Source of the DNA: Candidatus Binatia bacterium
Lineage (GTDB): Bacteria > Desulfobacterota > Binatia > UBA12015
Assembly: GCA_029243485.1 (NCBI GenBank)
Contig: JAQWRY010000037.1
Span: 1 to 64,000, forward strand
DNA: 64,000 bases
Direction of reading: 5' to 3'
Shown here piece after piece: positions 25,580-34,429 of the stretch (its first letter is position 1; every line of letters begins with the position of its first letter). The translations under genes and the position numbers were made by a program. The notes under the pieces were generated by a model that was not told the origin of the DNA, searched no databases, and saw nothing but the letters and a program-made list of their open reading frames with translations.

Positions 25580-26851
25580 ATGGGCAGTCCGCGGTCGGTA
25601 AAGCAGGTAGCAGGGACGATCCGACTGCGCGCAGCCGAGGTCTTCGAGAAGCAGCGCGAGAAGATGCGCCGCAACCTCGGAACCGCGATCGACGGCCGAG
25701 ACCCCGAAGGAGTCCACGACATGCGCGTGGCCTCGCGTCGTCTGCGCGCGGCGCTCGCCCTGTTCGCGCCTTGGCTCGAGAAGCGCGAAGTCCAACGGAC
25801 CGGCAAGCTGTTGCGACGGCTCACTCGCGCACTCGGCAGCGTACGCGAGCTCGATGTTCTGCGGATGCGCTTCGAGGATCTGGCCTCGAAGGCGAGTCCC
25901 GAGCGGAAGCTCGCAATCGAGATCATCGACAGTCGCATCGCGCGAGCACGCGTTCGTGCGCGAGGCCGAATGATCAAGTCGTTCGCCTCCATCGACCTGG
26001 ACGAGGTGGATACACGCCTGCGTTCGCTCGCGGGCGCCCCGCCGGCTTGGGCCATCGAAGGCGCCGAGGAGAGCGGGCTGGACGCGGGCATCCCCTGGGA
26101 TCCTCCGAGCCTCGACACGACTCCCGACGAGCCCATCGAGACCCTGATGCAGCGACTTGGCCCGCAGGTAAGCGACGCGGCGCGACGCATCGTGGAAACA
26201 AAAGTGCCCGGAGAGAGCGGCAGTCGAGAGGCCTCGAAGGCTCTCCACGAGATTCGCATCTACGCGAAGAAGCTTCGCTACCAACTCGAGATCATCGCAC
26301 CCCATAGCGGTGCCGCAGCGGCCCATCTCGTCGACACGCTCAAGGGGCTGCAGGAACACCTGGGCGAGTTCCACGACGACTCCGTCCTCGACGAGATCCT
26401 CGCAGACAACATCTCGCGACAAGCGGCCCGCGCTCGCCCTCTGCTCGTCCACGAACTACGCCGGCTTCGAACGGCGCGACGCGCCGCGCTCCGTCGTGAC
26501 GAACGCGAGTGTCGGAGCTCGCTCGACACCCTGCGCCTCGGCGGCTTCGCCCGTGCAGTCGCGGAGCTGTTCGTGCCGATCGAAGTGCCGGCCGTCGCAA
26601 CCGCCCCCGAAGTGGCGACGCCTGGTCTCACTCCCACCGCGGCTCCCGCTGCCCCACCCGCGGACGCTCCTGCCCCGAGGGCCGCAGCCAAACCGCTCCC
26701 CGTCGACTCGAAGCGACGCAGCGCCCCGGCCGCGGGATACGCCGGCGAGCCGGGCCTCGAAGGCCTCGCGCAGGCACGACCCGACACCTCGGCTCCGGCC
26801 CGGGCGGCGGGCGCGGCGCCCAACGGCGCCGGACTCCCCGCGAAGAACTGA
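25580..26851 (+). CDS. CHAD domain protein
   Basis: This 423-aa alpha-helical protein has the conserved histidine-helical CHAD (PF05235-type) pattern. The hallmarks are EGVHDMRVASRRLRAALALF near residue 48, LTRALGSVRELDVL, and a second half with ALHEIRIYAKKLRYQLE and GLQEHLGEFHDDSV. The C-terminal 90 residues are low-complexity Ala/Pro/Thr and probably disordered. CHAD domains bind inorganic polyphosphate in characterised cases, and no CYTH triphosphatase domain is fused or adjacent. It is convergent with the HAD hydrolase gene. Confidence 0.88.
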   Translation: MGSPRSVKQVAGTIRLRAAEVFEKQREKMRRNLGTAIDGRDPEGVHDMRVASRRLRAALALFAPWLEKREVQRTGKLLRRLTRALGSVRELDVLRMRFEDLASKASPERKLAIEIIDSRIARARVRARGRMIKSFASIDLDEVDTRLRSLAGAPPAWAIEGAEESGLDAGIPWDPPSLDTTPDEPIETLMQRLGPQVSDAARRIVETKVPGESGSREASKALHEIRIYAKKLRYQLEIIAPHSGAAAAHLVDTLKGLQEHLGEFHDDSVLDEILADNISRQAARARPLLVHELRRLRTARRAALRRDERECRSSLDTLRLGGFARAVAELFVPIEVPAVATAPEVATPGLTPTAAPAAPPADAPAPRAAAKPLPVDSKRRSAPAAGYAGEPGLEGLAQARPDTSAPARAAGAAPNGAGLPAKN

Positions 26852-26859
26852 GGCTCCGC

Positions 26860-27468
26860 TCAGCCCAGGAGGCCGTACTCGCCGAGCACCCCTCGCACGG
26901 CATCTGGCCCCTTCACCACACGGGCGTGTAGACCCGCAGCGACCGCCCCATCCACGTTGATCTGGTTGTCGTCGAGGAAGAGGACGCGGTCGGGCACACA
27001 ACCGAGCTTCGACACCACCAGGTCGAAGACTTCGCGATCCGGCTTGAGAGCACCAAGCTCGTGAGACGAGAAGCACTCGTCGAAGGCGTCGTGGAGCCTC
27101 ATCTCGTGCAGGAATCGGGGCCAGTGCAGCTCGTTGCAGTTGCTGAGGCAGCCCACGCGGACCCGGCTTCGGGCCTCGGCGATCATCTCTCGAACCCCGG
27201 GATAGACCCCCTTGGGCCAGCTCGTGAACTCCCGAACGAACTCGTCGGGACCGATCGCGAGTCCGAACTCCGCGACGATCTCGCGGGCGAACTCGGCCGC
27301 TCCCGCCCGGCCGCTTTCGAACCTCCGCACGGCCGTGGACCGCAGCCAGCGCTCCCAAACCTCGGCCTCGTCGCCGGCTCCCGTCCAGCTTTGCCAGATG
27401 GGGACACCGGAAAGCTCGATCACCACTCCGCCAAGGTCGAACAGAACAACTTCGTATGGATTTGCCAT
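26860..27468 (-). CDS. HAD-superfamily hydrolase
   Basis: This 202-aa phosphatase-type HAD protein starts at the ATG at 27468. Motif I is VVLFDLGGVVIE with the nucleophile Asp, followed by a helical cap containing WERWLRSTAVRRFESG. Motif II is GCLSNCNE, motif III the Lys in GALKPDREVFDLV, and motif IV VLFLDDNQINVDGA. The pattern resembles YihX-like alpha-glucose-1-phosphatase and epoxide-hydrolase N-terminal phosphatases. The substrate is unknown. It is divergent from the cytochrome c gene. Confidence 0.85.
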   Translation of the reverse strand: MANPYEVVLFDLGGVVIELSGVPIWQSWTGAGDEAEVWERWLRSTAVRRFESGRAGAAEFAREIVAEFGLAIGPDEFVREFTSWPKGVYPGVREMIAEARSRVRVGCLSNCNELHWPRFLHEMRLHDAFDECFSSHELGALKPDREVFDLVVSKLGCVPDRVLFLDDNQINVDGAVAAGLHARVVKGPDAVRGVLGEYGLLG

Positions 27469-27555
27469 GGGCTTGCTAGCGCATCTCGGATTCTGGTGTA
27501 GAAACCCTATCAGGAGCAGCGGCCTGCCGCTGCGGACCATCGAATAGGAGAATCC

Positions 27556-28008
27556 ATGAACCTAGCGCGCTCGCTCATCGCTGTCCTCGTCGCCGGATCG
27601 ATCGGGTCGACCGCTTCCCTCGCCGCTGCGGAGGAAGCCCTCTCCCCAACGGCCGAGGCCGGCCGCCAGGAGTTCAACATCTACTGCGTCCCCTGCCACG
27701 GTGAGAGCGCCACCGGGAACGGCGTCGCCGCGGCCGCTCTGAAGGACCCTCCCGCCGATCTCACCATGATCGCCGCGCGCAACGGCGGCACGTTCGATTC
27801 CGCGAAGGTCGCCGAGATCATCGACGGCCGCGAACAGATGCCGGCGCACGGCTCGCGCGAAATGCCGATCTGGGGCGACCACCTCGACGACGACGCGGAC
27901 GAAGCAGGCGACAGGGAGTCACTGGTCCAAGGGCGTGTCGCACTACTCGTCGCGTACCTCGAGACGATCCAGGCGAAGGCACCCGCCAAGAAGAAGGAAG
28001 GCTCCTGA
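27556..28008 (+). CDS. Periplasmic class I cytochrome c
   Basis: This 150-aa exported monohaem cytochrome c has a signal peptide with likely cleavage after ASLAAA. The haem site C44-V-P-C-H48 lies in FNIYCVPCHGESATGNG. A distal Met in REQMPAHGSREMPIWG would be the axial ligand. The C-terminus is Lys-rich. The ribosome-binding site AGGAG precedes the ATG. The NTF2-like gene starts 2 nt after its stop, so they are cotranscribed. It probably carries electrons for a periplasmic oxidase or dehydrogenase not in this window. Confidence 0.9.
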   Translation: MNLARSLIAVLVAGSIGSTASLAAAEEALSPTAEAGRQEFNIYCVPCHGESATGNGVAAAALKDPPADLTMIAARNGGTFDSAKVAEIIDGREQMPAHGSREMPIWGDHLDDDADEAGDRESLVQGRVALLVAYLETIQAKAPAKKKEGS

Positions 28009-28010
28009 GA

Positions 28011-28550
28011 ATGAGCTTTCCGCGCGAGGAAATCGCCGCCGCAGCGAACCGCTTTGCGAATGCCAACGTGAAGGCGGAAGAGGAGCGCAACTGGGCACCC
28101 CTCGCCGACTTCTATACGGACGACGCGGTCTACTCGTATGTCGGTCTCACCTCGGGCGGCGCCGTCGCTGCGCACGGCAAGGCAGAGATCCGCAAGATCG
28201 TCATGGGCCGCGACATGGAGGACTACGCGGGTTGGACGTTCCCGTTCCAGTGGATCGCGATCGACGGCGCGCGAGTCATCACGCGCTGGTCGAACCGAGC
28301 GCCGGAGCGACGCGACGACGGCTCGGTGATCGAGTGTCCGGGCATGTCCGTTCTCGAGTACGCAGGCGACGGCAAGTTCAAGAGCCAGTTCGACCTATAC
28401 GATCGCCTCTCGGTGAAGGCGGTGATCGACGAGGCCATCGCGACGCGCGGTGGTGGTGCGGCGCCAGTCGCCGAGAAGAAAAAAAACAAGAAGTCGAAGA
28501 ACAAGAAGAACAAGAACAAGAAGAAGTCCGGCAAGGGCAAGAAGAATTGA
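28011..28550 (+). CDS. SnoaL/NTF2-like protein with lysine-asparagine tail
   Basis: The protein is 179 aa. Residues 1-145 form a SnoaL-like fold: helices AANRFANANVKAEEERNW, then strands FYTDDAVYSYVGLTSGG, AEIRKIVMGRDMEDYAGWTFP and VIECPGMSVLEYAGDGKF. The last 30 residues are almost only Lys, Asn, Gly and Ser (KKNKKSKNKKNKNKKKSGKG type), a strongly basic tail that could bind nucleic acid or membrane phosphate. Catalytic residues are not obvious. It sits between the cytochrome c and an amidohydrolase in one transcription direction. Confidence 0.75.
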   Translation: MSFPREEIAAAANRFANANVKAEEERNWAPLADFYTDDAVYSYVGLTSGGAVAAHGKAEIRKIVMGRDMEDYAGWTFPFQWIAIDGARVITRWSNRAPERRDDGSVIECPGMSVLEYAGDGKFKSQFDLYDRLSVKAVIDEAIATRGGGAAPVAEKKKNKKSKNKKNKNKKKSGKGKKN

Positions 28551-28572
28551 GCCGCCTGCCCGGAGCCGCGGT

Positions 28573-30012
28573 ATGACCACGGCGAGCGGCGTCGCAGCGA
28601 TCAAACGCCAACTCGACCACCCCGTCATCGACTCGGACGGGCACTACATCGAGTTTCTGCCCGAAGTGAAGGAACGCCTCCGCTCGATCGCGGGGAACGA
28701 AGCCGTCGAGGGCTTCGAGCAGATCATCTACGCGTCCCGCCTGTCCGAATCGCTCGATGCGGCGCAGCGACGCCAACTCGCACTCACCCGCATTCCGTTC
28801 TGGGCCCTACCCGCGCGGCAAACCGTCGACCGCGCCACGTCGATGATGCCCAAGCTCCTGCACGAGCGCCTCGACGAGTTCGGACTCGACTTCGCGGTGC
28901 TCTATCCGACCTACGGCCTCGTCGGAGTTCATCTCGTGGTCGCCGAACAACGCCAGGCGCTGTGCCGGGCCTTCAACGAGTGGGCGGCGGACGCCTTCGC
29001 TCCGCACGGAGACCGGCTGACGCCGGTGGCATCGATCCCGATGCATTCGCCCGAAGAAGCAATCGCCGAACTCGATCACGCGGTCGGCACGTTGGGCATG
29101 CGGGCCGTTATGATGGCCGGCTTCGCGATGCGCCCCTTCGAGGGTGAGAACCTGCCGCGGGGTGCGACGTGGCTCGATACGTTCGGGCTCGACTCGCCGT
29201 ACGACTACGACCCGGTGTGGAAACGCTGCGAGGAACTCGGAATCTCCCCGACGTTCCACTCGACGGGCATGGGCTGGGGCACGCGCGTCTCGACCACGAA
29301 CTACGTCGCGAACCACGTGGGTAGCTTCGCCGCCGCGCAAGATGGGATCTGCCGCGCGCTGTTCATGGGCGGGGTGCCGTGGCGATTCCCGAAGCTCCGG
29401 TTCGCGTTCCTCGAGGGCGGCGTGAACTGGGCGCGCGGTCTGTACTCCGACCTCATCGGACACTGGAGCAAGCGCAACAAGAAGTTCCTGCCCCACTACG
29501 ACCCGGCGAATCTCGACCGCGGCGAGTTCGAGAAGCTGCTCGACCAGTACGGCAGCGAGTCGATGCGCGCCCACCGCGGCCGACTGGACGAAGCGCTGTG
29601 CTTCCTCTCGGACCCGGAGACGAGCCCGGAGACCACCGACGACTTCGCGCGCTGCGCGGTCGAGCGCGCCGAGGACATTCGCGACGTGTTCGTCCATCGC
29701 TTCCACTTCGGGTGTGAAGCCGACGACCCCATGAACGCGGGTGCGTTCGACACCCGACTCAACCCCCTCGGTGCTCGGATGAAGGCCTTCTTCAGCTCCG
29801 ATATCGGCCACTGGGATGTACCCGACATGAGCGGCGTCCTCGGCGAAGCATACGAGATGGTGGAGCACGGATTCTTCGACATCGAAGACTTCCGCGACTT
29901 CGTGTTCTCGAATCCGGTGTCGCTGTGGTGCGGGACGAACCCCGACTTCTTCCGGGGGACACGGGTGGAGAGTGCCGTCGAGCATGAACTCGCGCGCAGC
30001 GGGCCCGACTAG
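28573..30012 (+). CDS. Amidohydrolase-2 family metal-dependent hydrolase/decarboxylase
   Basis: This 479-aa protein belongs to the amidohydrolase-2 (ACMSD-related) group. The N-terminal HPVIDSDGHYIEF replaces the usual DxHxH with D-G-H. A mid-protein PTFHSTGMGWGTR carries the conserved His region, and FAFLEGGVNWARGLYSDL and FFSSDIGHWDVPDM follow, the latter with the catalytic Asp. Close relatives by eye are the large uncharacterised amidohydrolases of soil and marine proteobacteria. The ATG at 28573 was chosen because it starts the family N-terminus. Upstream readings overlap the NTF2-like gene. Confidence 0.85.
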   Translation: MTTASGVAAIKRQLDHPVIDSDGHYIEFLPEVKERLRSIAGNEAVEGFEQIIYASRLSESLDAAQRRQLALTRIPFWALPARQTVDRATSMMPKLLHERLDEFGLDFAVLYPTYGLVGVHLVVAEQRQALCRAFNEWAADAFAPHGDRLTPVASIPMHSPEEAIAELDHAVGTLGMRAVMMAGFAMRPFEGENLPRGATWLDTFGLDSPYDYDPVWKRCEELGISPTFHSTGMGWGTRVSTTNYVANHVGSFAAAQDGICRALFMGGVPWRFPKLRFAFLEGGVNWARGLYSDLIGHWSKRNKKFLPHYDPANLDRGEFEKLLDQYGSESMRAHRGRLDEALCFLSDPETSPETTDDFARCAVERAEDIRDVFVHRFHFGCEADDPMNAGAFDTRLNPLGARMKAFFSSDIGHWDVPDMSGVLGEAYEMVEHGFFDIEDFRDFVFSNPVSLWCGTNPDFFRGTRVESAVEHELARSGPD

Positions 30013-30147
30013 GACTCGCCGCGGCCCAGCACCTGCCCCAAGCTCCGACGACCGTCGAATCCCGGTTTTCCGTTGGATTTCCGAGGCCCCCGTCCCGAGA
30101 TCCAGTTGCCGGCGTCGGGGCCATCCGGTACGGAAATCGAGTCCCTT

Positions 30148-30220
<73 letters not shown>

Positions 30221-30777
30221 CTTTGGAAGTCAAGTATTATCAATGACTTCCGGGACCGGACGAAGGCGGCGATCAACGTCCTGACCAGTCTTGTGTGACA
30301 GGGGTGTGCCAACTTTCTGCATCCTCTTCTGCACCCCGTGAATCACCGTGGTCGAGCGATGAGCACGGTAGGATTCAGCGGCCCGTGACGGCGTTCCGAG
30401 ACCTTCGGTGAGCCGCGCTTATCGCCGTCGTCGTCGATGGGCAGCCAGGACTCCCGCTGCCAGATGTGAGTTCCCTCCACCGCGGGACAACCCAGTTGCA
30501 CTCAAACTGCTCCGGGATCACCCCGGACCCACTGAGTCGACGCGGCGTCCCGAGAAACAATCAGCCACGGGCGATGAATCGCATCGCTTCACGAGCGCGT
30601 AGCAAGTCGTAAAGGACAGCCGGCCGATCCGGGGAGGCATCTGGAATTGCAGCCAGGTCTGCTCATCGCCCACGACCGGCACGGATCGCGCTCTGCTCGG
30701 CACGCTGCGCCGCCGCGCCAACCGAAAAGCACCAAAAGACGGATCTCGAGCCCACGCAGGGTGAACCGTCGTTGTCG
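30221..30777. other. Gene-poor interval after tRNA-Thr
   Basis: No convincing gene is present in these 557 bases. At 30225-30251 a perfect 8-bp inverted repeat (GGAAGTCA and TGACTTCC around a short AT-rich loop) could be a processing or terminator hairpin. Readable stretches on either strand are short, lack ribosome-binding sites and match nothing I know. The position directly 3' of a tRNA gene is where integrative elements insert, but no integrase or second copy of the tRNA end is visible. Confidence 0.5.
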
Positions 30778-32292
30778 CTACCGTCGAACGGCCGCCGACG
30801 TCGCCGGTCCTCGTCGGATCGCCCGCAGCGAGCCCAGTCCGGCCAGAACCAGGGCCAACACGGCAAGCACGTCGCCGTGCTGGTTGTAGAACGTCCGGCC
30901 GGTCCGCGCCTCCACGACACCGAAGAGCGTGTCCTGCGCACCGTACTCGCTGCTCACGAGGACGCGCCCGTCGGGCCCGATCAGCGCAGATTTTCCGGAC
31001 CCCGTCGCTCGCAACAGATACCGCCGGTTCTCAATCGCGCGTAGCGCGGTGCTGCGGAGCTGCATCCGAGCCGCCGCTCGTGTCCCGAGCCAACTGTCGT
31101 TGGACAGGTTGGCCAGCACGGTGGCTCCGTTCGCCGTCACGCGGCGGGCCATCCCCGGCCGGAGTCCCTCCGAGCACAGGAAGATACCGACGGGGATGTC
31201 ACTCGTCGCGATCGGGGAGGCCTTTCGTCCGGGGGTGAACTGGGTGCGATCGGACGTCACCCACGCCGGCAACGGGCTTCGCTCTGCGAACGGCAGGAGC
31301 TCGTTCTTGTCATATCGTCCCGCGAGCTTTCCGTCGTGGAGAAGGAACGCGGAGTTCTGCAGGATCAGCGGAGACAGCCCGCGGTGGTACGGAGCGCCGA
31401 AGAGGAGGTCCGGTCCTCCGTTCGCCGTCACGTCGAAGAGTCGGGCCCGCTCCTCGGAGCGAGGCCGCAGGTTGAACGCGATCGCGTACTCCGGCCACAC
31501 GACGAGGTCGGGTTCGAAGAGCTCGGTCTCCTCGGTGAGATCGAGGTAGTGATCGAGGTCTTCCCCGGCGCCCTCGGGTTGCCAGCGGGCCTCGTGCGGG
31601 ATGCCGCCCTGCACGATCGCGACGCGGAGCCCGTCCTCGGATACAGGCTCGGCCGGCCGCACGACCCCACCGTACGCGAGCGCGGCGATCACTGTCAGTC
31701 CGATGCCTACGTTCCAGGCGCCTCTCCGATGGGGTAGGAGCGACGGCGAGAACCAGGACGCGATTGCGAATGCAGAGGCCGTGAGCACCATCCCCGGGAG
31801 GTACGCTCCGCCGATGTCAGCGGATTGCAGCACGACGGAGCCCGGTGTCTGCGTGTGCGCCGCGAGTGCCCAGCCGAAGATCGAGCCGGCGCTCGTCCGG
31901 GCCCACTCCACCGTACCGAGACCCGCGGCGGCGAGCAGGGGGTTGGCGGCACCGCGTCCGGCGAGCCAGGAAATCCAGGCCGCGTAGCACCCGTACAGCG
32001 GCCCGAACGCGATCGTGAGTCCGAGGAACGCGGCCGCCCCGACGGCCCAGGGGACGTCGAAGTACGTCGAGATGAGATGCGGCATCGCGCTCGCGAACCC
32101 GAACGAGCCCACGAGGAACCACAGCATCCCGAGTCCGAACGCCCGGCCCGGTCGCACCGCCGCCACGGCCACGAACAGCGGCGCGAACGCGACCCACCCG
32201 AGGGCGTCCACGCCGAGCGGGGGAAGAGCGATTGCGTACAACGCGCCGGAGAGCGCCGCGAGGAGGGACGGGGCCGTCCGCCTCCGGTCCAT
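30778..32292 (-). CDS. lnt: Apolipoprotein N-acyltransferase
   Basis: This inner-membrane enzyme adds the third acyl chain to outer-membrane lipoproteins. It is 504 aa with about seven hydrophobic N-terminal helices, then a nitrilase-like periplasmic domain and one C-terminal helix. The catalytic triad can be read: Glu268 in VVWPEYA, Lys329 in YDKNELLPFAE and Cys373 in FLCSEG. These correspond to E. coli Glu267, Lys335 and Cys387. NLSNDSW and ALRAIENRRYLLRATGSGKS are further Lnt hallmarks. It matches the many lipobox proteins in this window. Confidence 0.95.
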   Translation of the reverse strand: MDRRRTAPSLLAALSGALYAIALPPLGVDALGWVAFAPLFVAVAAVRPGRAFGLGMLWFLVGSFGFASAMPHLISTYFDVPWAVGAAAFLGLTIAFGPLYGCYAAWISWLAGRGAANPLLAAAGLGTVEWARTSAGSIFGWALAAHTQTPGSVVLQSADIGGAYLPGMVLTASAFAIASWFSPSLLPHRRGAWNVGIGLTVIAALAYGGVVRPAEPVSEDGLRVAIVQGGIPHEARWQPEGAGEDLDHYLDLTEETELFEPDLVVWPEYAIAFNLRPRSEERARLFDVTANGGPDLLFGAPYHRGLSPLILQNSAFLLHDGKLAGRYDKNELLPFAERSPLPAWVTSDRTQFTPGRKASPIATSDIPVGIFLCSEGLRPGMARRVTANGATVLANLSNDSWLGTRAAARMQLRSTALRAIENRRYLLRATGSGKSALIGPDGRVLVSSEYGAQDTLFGVVEARTGRTFYNQHGDVLAVLALVLAGLGSLRAIRRGPATSAAVRR

Positions 32293-32300
32293 CTACTCCA

Positions 32301-33447
32301 TCATCCCGAGAGGCCGTTTTTCTTCAGGAGGCCCTGGTACGTGATCCCGAGCTCGCGCGCAGCGCGCGCCTTCTTCCCCTCGTTCCGGTCGAGGGTGGCT
32401 TGGATCTCTTTGCGCTCGAACGCATCTGTCCGGTCGCGCAGACCGCCCCCGTCTTCCTCGCCTCCGGTCGGCGGGGAGGTCGTCGTCGACGCGAGCGCCG
32501 GATCGTTCAGGAAGAACTCGGAGAGCGATGCGGCGGAGATCGGCCCTCCAGGATCCGACAGAAGGACCGCGCTCCATCTCATTCTCGAGCTCTCGCACAT
32601 TGCCCGGGTACGGGTAGTTCGTGAGAACCTTCATGGCCTCCGGCTCGATACCAGCGACCCGCTTGCCGAGGCGTGCGGCGTGCTTCTCGATGAAGTGGTC
32701 TACGAGGTCCGGAATGTCCTCCGAGCGCTCGCGCAGAGGCGGAACCCGGACCGGGACGACGCGCAGTCGGCAGTAGAGGTCTTCGCGGAAGCGGCCTTCG
32801 GCGACCTCGGTCTCGAGGTTCCGGCTCGTCGAGGCAACGACGCGCGTGTCGATCTTGCGCGGGCGCGTCTCTCCCACCGGCGTGATCTCGTTCTCCTGCA
32901 GGACGCCTAGAAGCTTGGCCATCGGTTCGCCGCTGCTGACGAGGCCGCATGGGTGATCGCGCGTTCCGCGATCGCGCCGGTACGCGTTCTCGCCGGAGAG
33001 TCGCTCGTTTGCCTGCGCGAGTTCGGCGACGAGCCGCGCGCTTTCGTGCTCCAGGCCGAACGTCTCGATCGCACGTCGGAGTGTGATCTGGAGCTCCTTC
33101 GGATCCCAAGGCTTGGTGATGTAGCGGTAGATCCGGCTCGAATTGATCGCTTCGACGAGCGTGTCGATGTCGGTGTAGCCCGTGAGAATGATGCGGACGA
33201 GATCGGGCCGCGCGTCCATCGTCTTCTGCAGGAACTCGAGACCGTTCATGTCGGGCATCCGTTGGTCCGCAACGACGACCGCGGTCGGTTCCTTCTCGAG
33301 GATCTCGAGGCCCGCCGCTCCGCCCGCGGCGCAGTACACCGTGAACTCGCGACGGAAGGCGAGCCGGAACGACGCGAGGATGTCCGGCTCGTCGCCCACG
33401 ACGAGGGTCGGGAATTTCCGGTAGTCCAACTCGGAACTCGAGCCCAT
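32301..33447 (-). pseudogene. Decayed NtrC-type sigma-54 response regulator
   Basis: The N-terminal receiver is readable, with phospho-acceptor Asp in VVVADQRMPDMNG and Lys in ITKPWDPKEL. The first acidic pair is damaged: VVGDEPD stands in place of VVDDEPD. After the receiver about 115 residues of AAA+ domain are missing, including Walker A, the GAFTGA loop and Walker B. The sequence jumps from SSGEPMAKLL to GVLQENEITPVGE. The AAA+ C-terminal part (FREDLYCRLRVVPVRVPPLRER, YPGNVRELENE) follows. A frameshift near 32590 then moves the Fis-type HTH (KKARAARELGITYQGLLKK) to another frame. It cannot be a working activator. Confidence 0.9.
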
Positions 33448-33480
33448 ACGAAGTGAGTTGTCGCCTTTGCCGGACTCTTG

Positions 33481-33900
33481 TCAAACGGCCTCGGCGGGCG
33501 GGGTGTCGCCTTTCGCCAGGAGGATCACCCCAAGGGTCGTTCCGCGGCCCGGCTTACTGTCGACCTCGATCCGGCCGTCGTGCGCGGTGATGATCTCGTG
33601 CACGGTAGCGAGCCCGCGTCCGAGCCCGCGCCGATGTCTTTCGTGGTGTAGAACGGCTCGAAGATTCGCTCGGCTTACTCGGGCGGCATCCCGCGCCCGT
33701 CATCGCGGACCTCGATGCGGACCTCGCCGTTCGCGGACTTCGCGGTGACCCAGATGTTCCCTTTTTCCTCGATCGCGTCACAGGCGTTCGCGAGGAGGTT
33801 CATGAAGACCTGATTCATCTGCCCGGCATCTCACTCGACCAACGCAAGCTCCCCGTAGTCGCGATGAATCGTGATCCGCTCGCGCCAGCGCGTTTCGAAG
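33481..33900 (-). pseudogene. Decayed histidine kinase (HATPase_c end only)
   Basis: On the minus strand the C-terminal ATPase part of a sensor kinase is recognisable. It includes RERITIHRDYGE, the N box MNQVFMNLLANACDAIEEKG, the G1 box VRDDGRGMPPE, then AERIFEPFYTTKDIG, and the G2 region GLATVHEIITAHDGRIEVDS. In-frame stops interrupt it after ELALVE and after GMPPE, and a frameshift lies in the G2 region. The sensor, HAMP and HisKA parts are absent, because the sequence meets an insertion-sequence remnant at about 33,900. It lies beside the decayed NtrC-type regulator and was presumably its cognate kinase. Confidence 0.88.
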
Positions 33901-33924
33901 AGAGCATTGCGGCTCCTGGGCGAC

Positions 33925-34421
33925 ACGAAGCGCGAGGCGAGCGTCCCCGAGGTGAAGGGCCTGCGCGACGAGAACGACCGCTTGACGCGCGCTCTGGCCG
34001 ATCCTGAGAAGTCGCCCAGGGAGCTGGCGTGGCAGGAGACGGACCGGACGGGCCATTTCATCTCGGAATCCAGCGTGTACCGCATCCTGAAGGCGCACGA
34101 CCTGATCACGAGCCCGGCCTACGTCTTGATCCGCGCTGGGGGTTGCTTCCAGCATCCAACGAGGCGACCGAATGAGCTTTGGCAGACGGACTTCACGTAT
34201 CTGCGCGTCGTGAGCTGGGGCTGGTACTACCTCTCGACCTTGCGCGAGCGAGGGCGAAGGCGGGAGTCGACGAGGTGCGGGGCGTGCACCGACCTCGACT
34301 GCGGAGCGACAACGGCCCCTGCTACGTCTCGGGCGATCTGACGACCTACCTCGGTCGCCACGGGATGCAACACACGCCAGGAGCGCCGTACCATCCGCAG
34401 ACGCAGGGAAAGATCGAGCGC
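33925..34421 (+). mobile_element. Degenerate IS3-family transposase remnant
   Basis: The plus strand encodes pieces of an IS3-family transposase. They are VPEVKGLRDENDRL from the orfA leucine zipper, SPRELAWQETDRTG and SVYRILKAHDLITSPAYV from the orfB N-terminus. ELWQTDFTYLRVVSWGWYYLST carries the first Asp of the DDE integrase core. After a frameshift and a loss of about 30 residues come RLRSDNGPCYVSGDL, with the second Asp, and GAPYHPQTQGKIER, with the Glu. The orfA N-terminus, the region between zipper and orfB, and the C-terminus are missing, and no terminal inverted repeats are clear. It abuts the broken histidine kinase and is non-functional. Confidence 0.85.
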
Positions 34422-34429
34422 GACCGCCG

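Noticed and set aside
30375-30721. Short minus-strand frames after tRNA-Thr (61 and 67 codons)
   Set aside because: They have no ribosome-binding site, unbalanced composition and no recognisable family. They overlap each other in different frames.
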